From Pleurodeles waltl (taxonomy: Eukaryota > Chordata > Amphibia > Caudata > Salamandridae), in assembly GCF_031143425.1 (NCBI RefSeq), contig NC_090447.1:133381106-133445105 (forward strand): 64,000 nt of DNA. Direction: 5' to 3'. This document shows positions 24,486 through 35,496 of this stretch, one piece after another. The notes under the pieces were generated by a model. It searched no databases, was not told the origin of the DNA, and saw only the letters and a program-made list of their open reading frames with translations. Numbering within the stretch: position 1 is the first letter of the stretch; the number at the start of each line of letters is the position of its first letter. A program made the position numbers and the translations under genes.

Positions 24486-24689
24486 TGCTTTTCTCCACTG
24501 GTTCTGGAGGGGGCTTTGTGGCAGGAGTGCTTCACATGCAGTGTGGCAGGTCCCATTCCCTCACCTGGGTGTGTGTTCAATGAGATTGCCTGGGAACAGG
24601 TAGCATGATACGCCATGGAGGCAGAGACACACTCCACCCTGCTGTGACTTTGCCTGCCACCTGCTGGTACAAACAGTGCTGGGAGTCAT

Positions 24690-27409
24690 GCCTCATGGAT
24701 GCTGGGCAGGGTCCAGGACATCTCCTGCAGCCTTGGAAGGCTGCCCACTGGGGATGAATGCCGTGTCAGCTGTGGTGGCACTGTCTGAGCACGTTGCAGG
24801 GCTGGTGGCGGTGGTTGCGGCGGTGTCTGTGGCGGAGGTGCTGGCGGTGGTGCGTGTGTCTGCACCTGTTGAGGGACACAGAAGGATGTCTCCTGCAGCC
24901 TCGGACAGCAGCCCACTGGGGATGATGCTGGGGATTGTTGGTGAGCCAGCAGATGTGCAGGTGGCGGTTCTTGTGGCGGTGCAGGTGGCGGTGTCCACCT
25001 CCATACAGGTTGATGTTCTGGTTGACAGATGGGGTGACTCTGATCCCTCAGCCGGAGCCACCGTGCCCTGTCCTGACCTGCACCTTTGATGTTGCTGTTG
25101 GTGTCTTGCCACTGTTCCCCTTTTGGTTTGGAGGAGCCCTTGCTTGCTGGTAGGTGCGGCTTCCTCCTCTGGCATGTGGGCACCTTCTTCACCTTGGCCG
25201 GTGGCGGAATGGCCTGCTCCTTGGCCTCGCTAGGTGGCACACTGGCAGCCCTGATGGGTAGCGCCCGGAGTTGCTGTGACCACTGTGCTTGGTGATGTGG
25301 TGGCTGAGGTGCTGGGCTGGGACCTGGACAGCCTGGCCCTAGGGGAAGGACGGGGGGAGGTGTAGGGAAGAGGTAAATGTTAGCCAGGAAAAGTTTCTTA
25401 GACACACTGGGACGGGAAGATGGAGGGGGTTTGGGATTGGAGGAAGAGGTAGTGGTTATAGGAGGTGTGCGTTTGCTGAATTTGGGTGAAGGTGCATGGG
25501 CCAGAGGCTCTTGTGAGGTGGATGGCTGTTGGGTGGGTGTGTGCCTGTGTTTGTGTACTTTGAGAGGAGGACTCACAGACACACTGGGAGAGGACACAGG
25601 GGATGTATGAATGGTAGTGGGGGTGGTGAGTGTACATGAGCGGTGTATGGTGATGGGCGTGCTGGTGATGGACTTAGTGGCTGAGGATGTAGTGCATGCA
25701 GGTGTGAGTGGAGATGAGACAGGGAGGGAGGAGGAGGACGTGGAGAAAGGGGACACAGTGGAGGCAGTGGATGTTGCTGTGTCTGCATGGGGATGGTGCT
25801 TGTGTGAATGCTGGTGGGATGTGTGGTGCTTATGTTTGCCATGTCCACTCTTGTGTGTTGATGAGTGTGCATGCTGGTCTGATGGTGTGCTTGGGATAGG
25901 CTGAGGTACAGGGGATTGGCTCTGGGTGGAGGAAGTTGGAGGGGGGATACTGGACACAGGGACAATGGCTGCCATCAGTGCTGAGGCCAGAGCCTGAAAT
26001 GCTCTCTGTTGGGCCGCTTGCCCAGAATGAATGCCCTCCAGCTATGCATTTGTTTGTTGCAAATGCCTCTCAACACCCTGGATGGCATTCAAAATGGTAG
26101 ATTGCCCAACAGTGATGGATCTCAGGAGGTCAATAGCCTCCTCACTGAGGGCAGCAGGGCTGACTGGGGCAGGGCCTGAGGTGCCTGGGGTGAAGGAGAT
26201 GCCCACCCTCCTGGGTGAGCGGGCACAGGAAACACGCTGAGGGGCTGCTGGGAGGGCGGTGCTGGTGGGGGGGTGGCAGCAGTACCTGTTGATGCAGTGG
26301 GCACAGGGGGGCCTGCCACCGCAAGGGAGCTCCCATCAGAAGAGGAATCGCTGTCGCTGGTGTATGCTCCTGTCCCCGTCGTGGAGCTCCCCTCGCCCTC
26401 CGTCCCACTGGTGCCTTCAGACTCCGTTACTTCACCCTCCAGGGTCATGTGGGATGCAGCTCCCTCCTGTTCCGGAGCCACTGCTCCTCTGCCAGATGAT
26501 GCTAATGCACGCAAGAACAGTTTGACAAAACAAAAGGGGGGGGAGACAGAAGAGACTCATGGTCAGCGCATGCAACACCACTACCGTTGGCGGACACAAC
26601 ACACAGGGAGTAGCCCTGTGTCTAGACCCATTTCATGCACAGCTGGAACCCATGGGAACCTGACTAGGTGTAGAGGACAAATACCCCCTTTGGGTTTGGA
26701 GTGGGAATGAGGCTGCAAAACAATGGATCTACCTTTGCTCGTCTGCCCTTGCCTAGGGGAACCCACATGCCACCACTCCCACCCAGACACCTCGTCAAGC
26801 GCGCAGAGTCAGCTGAGTGAGAGTGTACTCACCCCCTTGGGGCTGCTGTGATGCCCTCAAGTGCCCAGCCAACTCCGGATATGCCACCGCCAGGATACGG
26901 TACATCAGGGTGGTCATGGTGCGACAGGCACCCTTCCATGTTGGGAGGCCATCCCCAGCTGGTTCTCAGCCATCTTCTTGCTCCAGCGGCGCAGGTCCTC
27001 CCATCTTTTCTGGCAGTGGGTGCTCCGTCTATGGTAATCCCTCAGGGTCCGCACTCCCTTGGCGATGGCACGCCAAACACCCTTCTTCTGGTGGGCGTTG
27101 ACATAGAGGAAAAGTGAAGTAATAATGGATGTTACTATCCAGTACAGTTCTTCTCACGCATTGCCTAAAAACCTCCCACCCTGGCCCAGACATACATACA
27201 CACACACTATCCTCACAGGCTGGCCTGTCCCCCCCCTTCCATCCACAACACTCCATAAAATCATGTGCCATCCACCATGCTCACAGTGTACTCACCTGTT
27301 TGTCTGGAGGACCGTACAGTTGCGTGTACTGGGGGAGGACCCCATCCACTAGTTTCTCCAACTCCTCTGAAGTGAAGGCAGGGTCCCTTTCCCCTGACAC
27401 TGTAGCCAT
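24690..27409 (-). pseudogene. Myb-B of E3
   Basis: Exon 1 is 27409-27296 (114 bp, ATG, GTGAGTAC donor; SEELEKLVDGVLPQY then LYGPPDKQ). Exon 2 is 27102-26833; its acceptor reads TAT where E2 has TAG, so splicing would fail. Exon 3 starts after GCATTAG near 26507 and runs to about 24690. The IWRAIAK-like helix (here VWRAIAKGV), the KRWEDLRRWSKK helix, the LSEEA-DLLRS segment and the KKLFLANIYLFPTPPP block are all present. A one-base deletion near the end of exon 2 (QHGRV region) differs from that of E2, so the two copies died independently. The C-terminal part is Pro-rich and lacks the 18-residue repeats. Confidence 0.78.
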
Positions 27410-27854
27410 TGTTGCTTCCAGACACAGGTCACAGCAGCACTTGCAGTGTAGGTCCTCTCATATTGAGGGTCAGGTATCAAGTGAGTGAACAGTTAGAAAA
27501 TGGCAGCCACGTCCGCGGCGGTGCGTACCGTCACTGCTGGCATACATCGTCATTGGCTCCTGGAACCCATAGGGCCCAATGTTAACCAATGCTGAATTGC
27601 GCTGCCGTCTTCGACCGCCTACTGCAACGGTGTACAACACCAGCGCAGTTACCTCATTTCCCCTTGTCCCACATTACAGGTCAGGCAGCCGCCATTTCAG
27701 GGGGCCACATGGCAGGCCAAATAACTGTGTCACAACTATTTAGGCCAGTGATACGGACAGACAAAGGCATATAGAGAAATTGTAATGTTTTTGCAAAACA
27801 GCATTGTGATACCTACGTGTTGTATGACCCTCTGCTCACCGCTCTCTTCCATAG

Positions 27855-28984
27855 GTCACATCCCCTGAGGCAGGTGATGAGATGGCGGCATCCTCCGGTG
27901 TACAGACCCCTTGGTGGACCTGTTGACAATGGAAGAGAGACACATAATTATCACTTACAGACTTGATCGTGCAGCAATCTAGGAACTGTGTGCCCAGTTG
28001 GAGCCAGACCTGATTTCAGCTATCCGCCATCCCACAGGAATACCCCTTCTAGTGCAGGACCTGTCTGTAATCCATTTCCTGGCCAGTGGGTCTTTTCAAA
28101 CAACAATGGCCCTGGCATCAGGGATGTCCCAGCCAATGTTCTCTAACGTGTTGTCCAGAGTGTTGTCTGCCCTGCTGCAACACATGTGCAGCTACATTGT
28201 TTTCCCTCAAGTGGAGGATTTGCCCACATTGAAAGTGACTTCTATGCCCTGGGACATATCCCCAACATCATTGGTGCCATTGATGGTACACATGTGGCAT
28301 TTGTCACCGCCGGAGGAATGAACAGGTGTACAGAAACCGGAAAAGCTACCATTCCATGAATGTGCAGATGGTGTGTTTGGCAGACCAGTACATCTCCCAT
28401 GTGAATGGCAAGTATCCTGTCTCAGTGCATGCTGCTTACATTTTGAGGAATAGCAGCATCCCTTATGTGATGGGGCAACTCCAGAGGCACCGGGTGTGGC
28501 TAATAGGTGAGCCTAAAGTCCCCACACAGTTTCATTTGCTGTCTGGGTTTGGGAGATTCCCTAACATTTGCAGTATGTCTAACAGCTATCCCTCGATATT
28601 TGCAGGTGACTCTGATTACCCCAACCTGTCATGGCTACTGACCCCAGTGAGGAATCCCAGGACAAGGGCAGAGGAACGCTACAATGAGACACATGGGCAA
28701 ACTAGGAGGATAATTGAGCGCAGCTTCGGCCTCCTGAAGGCCAGATTCCGGTGCCTCCATCTGACAGGTGGATCCCTATACTACTCACCGAAGAAGGTGT
28801 GCCAGATCATCGTGGCCTGCTGTATGTTGCACAACCTGGCTTTGCGACGCCAGGTGCCTTTTCTGCAGGAGGATGGGCATGATGCTGGTCTTGTGGCAGC
28901 TGTGGAGCCTGTGGACAGTGAAGAAGAGGAGGCAGAAGAAGAACATGTAAACTAAAACAACATCATCATGCAATACTTCAAGTG
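27855..28984 (+). pseudogene. HARBI1-like DDE transposase of E3, exon 1 missing
   Basis: Starts at a CCATAG acceptor (27855) with the PPVYRPLGGPVDN-like region. An in-frame TAG near 27982, a frameshift near 28232 and a compensating one near 28310 disrupt it. The core motifs are IDGTH (near 28282), GDSDYPN (near 28610) and ERSFGLLK (near 28720), so the D-D-E residues remain. A 99-bp intron (28507-28605, GTGAGC to TTTGCAG) interrupts G-DS; being a multiple of three and stop-free it does not break the open frame. The 83-bp first exon is lost with the left end of the element. A TAA at 28953 precedes the ancestral stop by about 30 bp. Confidence 0.8.
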
Positions 28985-29029
28985 AGACACAGGTAAGAAG
29001 ATGGAACTGCATACAACATATCATACTAT

Positions 29030-30098
29030 TGTCACGGTGTATGTACTCCTCAGACTCGGTGTGATGCAAACAAGGTCCACCTCCTGACACCACCAAGTCA
29101 CCGATAAAAAACCACAGTGCATTGGAGTAATCAAGCGAGGGAAGGAAGGGGAAGGATCAGCAGGGACGGGATAACTGCAAAGAAAAATACACAGTGTTAA
29201 TTATCACATTGTCTGTCTATTCTCATAAGGTCTCACTAAAACCAAAACGACCTGGCCTGCCCATAACTCATAAGGGCAGAACTAGTCCAAAGCCTGACTA
29301 CGTTCCATCAGTATCACCAATGGATGCCCCAAGCCAACTACGGCCACTAATAATCACTTAAGGGTCTCACCGCCCCTCCTCCTAAACAATACTACAGTAC
29401 GTATAAAGAAACAAACATGAGGAGAAAGAATAAGGTGAAGAAAATCTATTTTGCACTTCTTCCTATGATTCAGTTAACCCACTGAGCCTTTTGTTAATGT
29501 CACGTATATTTGAAGAAGTAACTCGTTCATCTCTCAGTGAATGTTGACAAGAATCATTTGTCCCGGCTGTTTGGAATCCTGCAAACAGTAAATCTCATTC
29601 TGAATTGCCGCCAACAAAAAGCCAAAAGATTATGTCTCATAAGATCGCCGTTCCTTTATTATGGTACCTCAAAAAGTAAAGTGCTCCAATATATAACAGT
29701 CACTCACAACCTGGCCGTAAGGAATGCAGAAATAAAGAAAGGCGATAGCCTCCGGCAAGTAGCACAGCTTGCCGCTTACCACCTCCTTATTACTTGGATC
29801 TAGAACGGAGGAGCAGCTAGGAACTCCTTCTGCCGGTAAAAGGTCAGATTCCAGGAGGGGGCCCTGATGAATCTCATTCCTCTTTTCCGGCCGCCGATGA
29901 TTTCCCCCCCTGGGGAACGCCGTCTGCTCCGACTTCGTTGAGGCTCCGACCTGCCTCATTAGCACAGAATAACGCACACCCTTTCCAGGGTGCGCTGACT
30001 TTTACGCGATCTCTACCGCGCTGGGCTTCATGGGAGGTGTAGTCCCTAATGACTACAATCTCCCGATCTGCCCTGTAGGCACCGGCTAGCACCTGACA
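29030..30098 (-). repeat. 3' LTR of the chromovirus
   Basis: 1069 bp, starting TGTCAGG on the minus strand at 30098 and ending CGTGACA at 29030. Near-identical to 34521-35590. The gag-pol stop codon lies inside it (30086-30088). Confidence 0.95.
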
Positions 30099-33000
30099 GT
30101 ACGCCCACCTCCAAAGCGCCTCCTAGGGCCAGGTTTAGTGGGATGACAAGCATGAAACCGTTGCACCGCCCTAGGGGCATGGATATTGCCTTCCGGCTCC
30201 CATGAATCCTCCTCGGCCTCATACCCCTTCCACGAAACCAAGTACCATAACTTACCCCCCCGTAGTTTGGAATCCAACACCTTGCGCACCTCATACTCCA
30301 GCTGCCCGTCTCTAACCACCGGAGGCACCGCCCGCCGGGTCGCTGACAGAGCTGGCTTCAAAAGGCTGCAATGAAACACCGGATGGATTCTTAAGGAAGC
30401 AGGTAAGTTGAGACGGTAAGCCACAGGGTTTATCTTGCGTACCACCTCATAAGGACCAATGTAACGAGGATGAAAGATGCTACGCATCTTAAAGCGTATA
30501 TACTTGGTGGAAAGCCACACTCGATCCCCTGGCTGATACACCGGCCCCTCACGCCGATGTACATCACTACATTTCTTATACTGTTCCTTGGCTTTATCCA
30601 AATTAAGTCGTATTTTTTTTTGCATGGATTGTAGGTTCTTAACCATAGCATGGACAGTAGGTTGATCCGTGACATCCCGAGGTATGATTATGGGCAACAT
30701 CTCCGCGTGGAACCCTGTGTTAGCACGAAAAGGAGACTCCCTTATCGAGCTATGCCAAGCATTGTTGTACGATAGTTCGGCCAGCCATAGCAATGACACC
30801 CACGATTCCTGGGCGTCCTTTGCATAGCACCTCAGATATTTCTTCAGGGTTTGGTTGAGGCGCTCCGTCTGGCCATCGGTTTGTGGGTGGAAACTGGTGG
30901 ATAGGGCGGATTCAATGCGCAGAACCTTGCACCACATGCGCCAAAACCTAGCAACGAACTGGGGGCCTCTGTCTGAAATAATGGTTCTTGGTAAACCATG
31001 TAACCGCACCACTTGAGACAGAATTAGATGGGCGGTCTGACTTGCTGTAGGTAGGTTTCTACAAGGGAGAAAGTGACCCATCTTGGTAAGACTATCGATT
31101 ACCACCATGATAGCATTGTACCCCTGATCCATTGGCAATCCTACCACAAAATCCACGCTGATGGTTTGCCATGGTTTTTCCGGAGTGGGCAAAGGCATCA
31201 GCTTGCCCTGGCTCTTCGCGTTTTCTCCCTTGGATCGAGCACATATCTCACACCGAGCTACCCATGTCGCAACGTCCTTAGCCCAACCTTTCCACCTGAA
31301 ATGTCGTTGAACTATTTGCGCAGTCTTGGTGTACCCCGGATGACCAGCTGTTACCGCATCATGACACCAATTGAAGGCTTGCATTCGAAGTTCAGGTGTT
31401 GGTAAATACAAACGTTTACCTTGCAACGGTATTCCATGCTTAAGAGTACGGTCCTGACTTACTTCGGCCCACTCCTTCCACTGAGCAGCAGACTTATGCT
31501 TAGAGACCTTTTCTAGGAAGTGAGAGATATGAAGGGCACAAAGCACTTTTTCCGGTTGGATGATTGCTTCATCAGGTCTTGAAGTGATGTTCCTCGCGTC
31601 CCTTTGTCTAGACAGTGAATCTGCCTTGCGATTGTCGACTCCAGGACGGAAGGTTACTACAAACTCATATTCTGAAAAGAACAGCATCCACCTCATTTGC
31701 CGCTGGGTAAGCTGTCTAGCCTCCTTCATATACTGCAGGTTTCGGTGATCAGTATATACCGTGACCGGGTGTTGGGCCCCCCAGAGATAGTGTCTCCATT
31801 CCTGAAATGCCTTCTTGATGGCTAGTAGTTCTTTTTCTGCCACCGTATAGTTGAGTTCCGCAGCAGATAGCTTCTTAGATAAAAACGCAACCGGATGAAG
31901 CTGTCCCGAGGTCTTGTTTCTTTGGGATAACACAGCCCCAATGGCTATATCCGAGGCATCTGCTTCGACTATAAAAGGTACTTCTGGCTGTGGATGCTGA
32001 AGTATAGGCGCTGAGCAGAAGGCCTGTTTTAAGAAGCAGAAGGCCTCCTCTGCCTCCTCTGACCAAACAAAAGACACACCCTTTCTTAGCAACCTTGTTA
32101 TAGGTGACACAATGTGGGAAAAATGACAGATGAATCTTCTATAGTAATTGGAAAACCCCAGGAAGCATTGCACGTCTCTCACACTAGTGGGCACTGGCCA
32201 CGCTTGAACCGCCTGTATTTTTCTTGTCGACATGCAGAACCCTTCCGGGCTTAAATCCACCCCCAAGAACTCAACCTTCTGTACATGGAACTCGCATTTG
32301 CTCAGTTTGCAATAAAGATGGTGCTGTTGCAATGCTTGGAGTACTAGGGAAACATGTTCCATGTGCTGCTCTAGGGAGGTAGAATACACCAATATGTCAT
32401 CTATATAAACGATCACAAAGTGGTCTACGTATTCTTTGAGAACATCGTTCAGAAAGTACTGGAAAGCCGCCGGGGCGTTACACAACCCGAACGGCATTAC
32501 CAAGTATTCAAACAGGCCATAACGGGTCTTGAACGCCGTCTTCCATTCATCCCCTTCACGGATTCTGACCAGATGGTAAGCCCCCTTCAGATCCAACCTT
32601 GTATAGATAGTTGCCTCTTTCACCTGTTCCAATAACACAGGAATGAGGGGAAGAGGGTATCTATTCCTTATCGTGTTCTTGTTCAGCATTCGATAATCGA
32701 TGCAGGTTCTCAACTCTTTATTCGCTTTAGCTATGAAAAAGAGTGGAGAAGCTGCCGAAGAACAAGATGGTCTAATGAACCCGATTTCCAGGAAGCGGTC
32801 CAGATATCTTCGCAAATGTTTGGTTTCTGGGTCTGATAGAGCATATACCCTACAAGAAGGAAGGAGTGCTCCCGGAATCAGATCTATCTTGCAATTGTAT
32901 ATACGATGGGGTGGCAATGTCTCCGCCTGACCTTCGTCGAACAAATCCTTGAACTTGGCGTAAACAGAGGGCAATATCACCGCTTTCTCCACCACTGTGG

Positions 33001-34471
33001 CCAATTGTAACCCTTGAGCCAACGCTAACACGGGGGGGTTATCATATAAGGAACAGACTTTCTCACTCCTCAAGGACTGAAAACTAACCGTCTTGGTTTG
33101 CCAATCGATAACAGGATTGCTTTTTCTTAGCCAGGGCATTCCCAAAATTATTTCATACTGAGGAGCCTCTATTATATCTAGCCTGATTATTTCTCTGCGT
33201 GCCGGGGATACTCCACTGAAAACCAACCCCACATCCTCAGTTTGTTCAGTAAGGGGTCCAGACTTCAGTGGTGTACCGTCAACTGCCAACACTATTTCGG
33301 GGTTCTGTCTTGGAATTCTCAGAAGTCCCAGTCTCTTAACCACCCCTTCATCTATGAAATTTCCCGTGGCTCCTGAGTCTATCATTGCCCACACAGGATG
33401 GATTTGATCTTGGGACACCAGCTCTACAGATAACAAAAGGTGTGACGCCTTTTCTTCTTGTGGCAAGAGGGTTAAAGAAGTCAACCGGAACCCCGATAGG
33501 GGTTCTATAAAGGGCAAATCCTCTTTCTCTGATATCTTCCCTGACGTCACCGCGGCCTTTTGAGTGGGGGAGTAGGAGAACTTTTTTCTTGGTTTTTGGG
33601 GACACTCTCTCACATAATGACCCTTCCTGCCGCAATACATGCACAACCCCTGTACCCTCCTACTCTCTTTTTCGGCCCTTGACAGAGGTGCCCTAACGGC
33701 TCCCACTTCCATAGGTTCCCCGCATAAATCATGGGAATTAGGAACTGGTCGCCCCTCCCTTTCTGGAATGACTGGCCGCCTATCACCCGCTCTACGCTCT
33801 CCCCTTCTCTCTGCTAGCCGATGATTCAATCTCAAGGTAAGATTCACAAGTTCAGTACACGTGGAAGGCTGTGGATCTATTTGGGCTAGGATATCCTTCA
33901 TGTCGTCTCTTAATCCTTGATAATAGAGAGACATTCTCTTCTCCTCTGGCCACTCTGATTCCGCCACCAGTCTATTGAAGGTCGTAAGATAAGTAACCAG
34001 GTCAGACCTCCCCTGTCTCAGTTCCAGCAATTCTCTATCAGCACTAAAGGTGGTTGTTCTGTGATCAAACACCTTCTCAAAGGCCGACCGAAAGGCATTC
34101 CAATCCGATAATAATGGGTCATCGTTTCTAACTAACGGCACTGCCCAGTTAGCTGCATCTCCCGAGAGATAAGAAATAGCGAACATTACCCTGGAAAGGT
34201 TAGAGGGAAAAGACGCCGGTCTACATGAGAATTGAAGAGACAACTGCGTTAAAAAAGCCTGAACTTTCCTGGGGTCCCCTGAAAACCGTTCCGGACTGGC
34301 CAAAGGGATTGGAGGGGAGACGTTCACGGTTACCTGCGGTGTAGATGCTGAGGCATCGAAGGGATTCCTAGTAAGCCTTTCTACCTTGTCCTTTAGGGCC
34401 GCTGCCTCCACCCTAGAATTTGCCAACTCTTGCTGCACTAACGCCTGTAATACATCATCCATAGATGCCAT
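30086..34471 (-). CDS. gag-pol: Intact fused Gag-Pol polyprotein of a Ty3 chromovirus
   Basis: A single frame of 1461 residues encodes structural and enzymatic parts without a frameshift. Order, with approximate residues: Gag capsid-type region (50-220); CCHC knuckle CMYCGRKGHYVREC (275-290); aspartic protease DSGATGNFID (about 362); reverse transcriptase with YIDDILVYS (about 690); RNase H with EADASDIAIG (about 837); integrase with an H-H-C-C zinc site (1044-1077) and D, D, E at about 1105, 1167 and 1203 (SVDFV, SDRGPQF, TDGQTERLNQ); chromodomain with WYLVSWKGY (1394-1434). The product would form cytoplasmic particles, reverse-transcribe its RNA and integrate, guided by the chromodomain. 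The start ATG is 50 nt after the 5' LTR, and the stop lies 13 nt inside the 3' LTR. No inactivating change is visible. Confidence 0.95.
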   Translation of the reverse strand: MASMDDVLQALVQQELANSRVEAAALKDKVERLTRNPFDASASTPQVTVNVSPPIPLASPERFSGDPRKVQAFLTQLSLQFSCRPASFPSNLSRVMFAISYLSGDAANWAVPLVRNDDPLLSDWNAFRSAFEKVFDHRTTTFSADRELLELRQGRSDLVTYLTTFNRLVAESEWPEEKRMSLYYQGLRDDMKDILAQIDPQPSTCTELVNLTLRLNHRLAERRGERRAGDRRPVIPEREGRPVPNSHDLCGEPMEVGAVRAPLSRAEKESRRVQGLCMYCGRKGHYVRECPQKPRKKFSYSPTQKAAVTSGKISEKEDLPFIEPLSGFRLTSLTLLPQEEKASHLLLSVELVSQDQIHPVWAMIDSGATGNFIDEGVVKRLGLLRIPRQNPEIVLAVDGTPLKSGPLTEQTEDVGLVFSGVSPARREIIRLDIIEAPQYEIILGMPWLRKSNPVIDWQTKTVSFQSLRSEKVCSLYDNPPVLALAQGLQLATVVEKAVILPSVYAKFKDLFDEGQAETLPPHRIYNCKIDLIPGALLPSCRVYALSDPETKHLRRYLDRFLEIGFIRPSCSSAASPLFFIAKANKELRTCIDYRMLNKNTIRNRYPLPLIPVLLEQVKEATIYTRLDLKGAYHLVRIREGDEWKTAFKTRYGLFEYLVMPFGLCNAPAAFQYFLNDVLKEYVDHFVIVYIDDILVYSTSLEQHMEHVSLVLQALQQHHLYCKLSKCEFHVQKVEFLGVDLSPEGFCMSTRKIQAVQAWPVPTSVRDVQCFLGFSNYYRRFICHFSHIVSPITRLLRKGVSFVWSEEAEEAFCFLKQAFCSAPILQHPQPEVPFIVEADASDIAIGAVLSQRNKTSGQLHPVAFLSKKLSAAELNYTVAEKELLAIKKAFQEWRHYLWGAQHPVTVYTDHRNLQYMKEARQLTQRQMRWMLFFSEYEFVVTFRPGVDNRKADSLSRQRDARNITSRPDEAIIQPEKVLCALHISHFLEKVSKHKSAAQWKEWAEVSQDRTLKHGIPLQGKRLYLPTPELRMQAFNWCHDAVTAGHPGYTKTAQIVQRHFRWKGWAKDVATWVARCEICARSKGENAKSQGKLMPLPTPEKPWQTISVDFVVGLPMDQGYNAIMVVIDSLTKMGHFLPCRNLPTASQTAHLILSQVVRLHGLPRTIISDRGPQFVARFWRMWCKVLRIESALSTSFHPQTDGQTERLNQTLKKYLRCYAKDAQESWVSLLWLAELSYNNAWHSSIRESPFRANTGFHAEMLPIIIPRDVTDQPTVHAMVKNLQSMQKKIRLNLDKAKEQYKKCSDVHRREGPVYQPGDRVWLSTKYIRFKMRSIFHPRYIGPYEVVRKINPVAYRLNLPASLRIHPVFHCSLLKPALSATRRAVPPVVRDGQLEYEVRKVLDSKLRGGKLWYLVSWKGYEAEEDSWEPEGNIHAPRAVQRFHACHPTKPGPRRRFGGGRTVRC
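30099..30117 (-). promoter_or_regulatory. Polypurine-tract region
   Basis: Minus-strand sequence GCTTTGGAGGTGGGCGTAC directly precedes the 3' LTR; the purine-rich GGAGGTGGG is the likely plus-strand primer. It also encodes the last residues of Gag-Pol (FGGGRT). The tract is short and interrupted, so confidence is moderate. Confidence 0.5.
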
Positions 34472-34509
34472 CTTTGCATTACACCGAGCAGGAGGAGTAT
34501 TATTCGTGG

Positions 34510-34520
34510 GTGCGTTATTC
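34510..34520 (-). promoter_or_regulatory. Self-priming primer-binding site
   Basis: The 11 nt right after the 5' LTR on the coding strand are GAATAACGCAC. This is not the usual TGG start of a tRNA primer site, but it is exactly complementary to GTGCGTTATTC at 35469-35459 in the 5' LTR. Tf1 and sushi-group elements prime with the 5' end of their own RNA over 11 nt. Confidence 0.8.
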
Positions 34521-35145
34521 TGTCACGGTGTAGGTACTCCTCAGACTCGGTGTGATGCAAACAAGGTCCACCTCCTGACACCACCAAGTCACCGATAAAA
34601 AACCACAGTGCATTGGAGTAATCAAGCGAGGGAAGGAAGGGGAAGGATCAGCAGGGACGGGATAACTGCAAAGAAAAATACACAGTGTTAATTATCACAT
34701 TGTCTGTCTATTCTCATAAGGTCTCACTAAAACCAAAACGACCTGGCCTGCCCATAACTCATAAGGGCAGAACTAGTCCAAAGCCTGACTACGTTCCATC
34801 AGTATCACCAATGGATGCCCCAAGCCAACTACGGCCACTAATAATCACTTAAGGGTCTCACCGCCCCTCCTCCTAAACAATACTACAGTACGTATAAAGA
34901 AACAAACATGAGGAGAAAGAATAAGGTGAAGAAAATCTATTTTGCACTTCTTCCTATGATTCAGTTAACCCACTGAGCCTTTTGTTAATGTCACGTATAT
35001 TTGAAGAAGTAACTCGTTCATCTCTCAGTGAATGTTGACAAGAATCATTTGTCCCGGCTGTTTGGAATCCTGCAAACAGTAAATCTCATTCTGAATTGCC
35101 GCCAACAAAAAGCCAAAAGATTATGTCTCATAAGATCGCCGTTCC

Positions 35146-35151
35146 TTTATT
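35146..35151 (-). promoter_or_regulatory. AATAAA poly(A) signal in the LTR
   Basis: Minus-strand AATAAA lies about 320 nt after the predicted transcript start, consistent with an R region of roughly 300 nt. The copy in the 3' LTR is at 29655-29660. Confidence 0.5.
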
Positions 35152-35458
35152 ATGGTACCTCAAAAAGTAAAGTGCTCCAATATATAACAGTCACTCACAA
35201 CCTGGCCGTAAGGAATGCAGAAATAAAGAAAGGCGATAGCCTCCGGCAAGTAGCACAGCTTGCCGCTTACCACCTCCTTATTACTTGGATCTAGAACGGA
35301 GGAGCAGCTAGGAACTCCTTCTGCCGGTAAAAGGTCAGATTCCAGGAGGGGGCCCTGATGAATCTCATTCCTCTTTTCCGGCCGCCGATGATTTCCCCCC
35401 CCTGGGGAACGCCGTCTGCTCCGACTTCGTTGAGGCTCCGACCTGCCTCATTAGCACA

Positions 35459-35496
35459 GAATAACGCACACCCTTTCCAGGGTGCGCTGACTTTTA
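35459..35496 (-). promoter_or_regulatory. Predicted core promoter and transcript start with self-primer
   Basis: TAAAAG (35496-35491) lies 27 nt above GTGCGTTATTC (35469-35459). That 11-mer is the complement of the primer-binding site, so the RNA should begin there in the Tf1 model. Between them, CGCACCC and GGGTGTGCG can pair as a hairpin. Confidence 0.65.

Noticed and set aside
29537..29803. 88-residue frame, repeated identically at 35028-35294
   Set aside because: Identical because it lies in both LTRs of the young chromovirus, antisense to its transcript.
34501..34520. tRNA primer-binding site
   Set aside because: The sequence after the 5' LTR does not start TGG and fits the self-primer much better.
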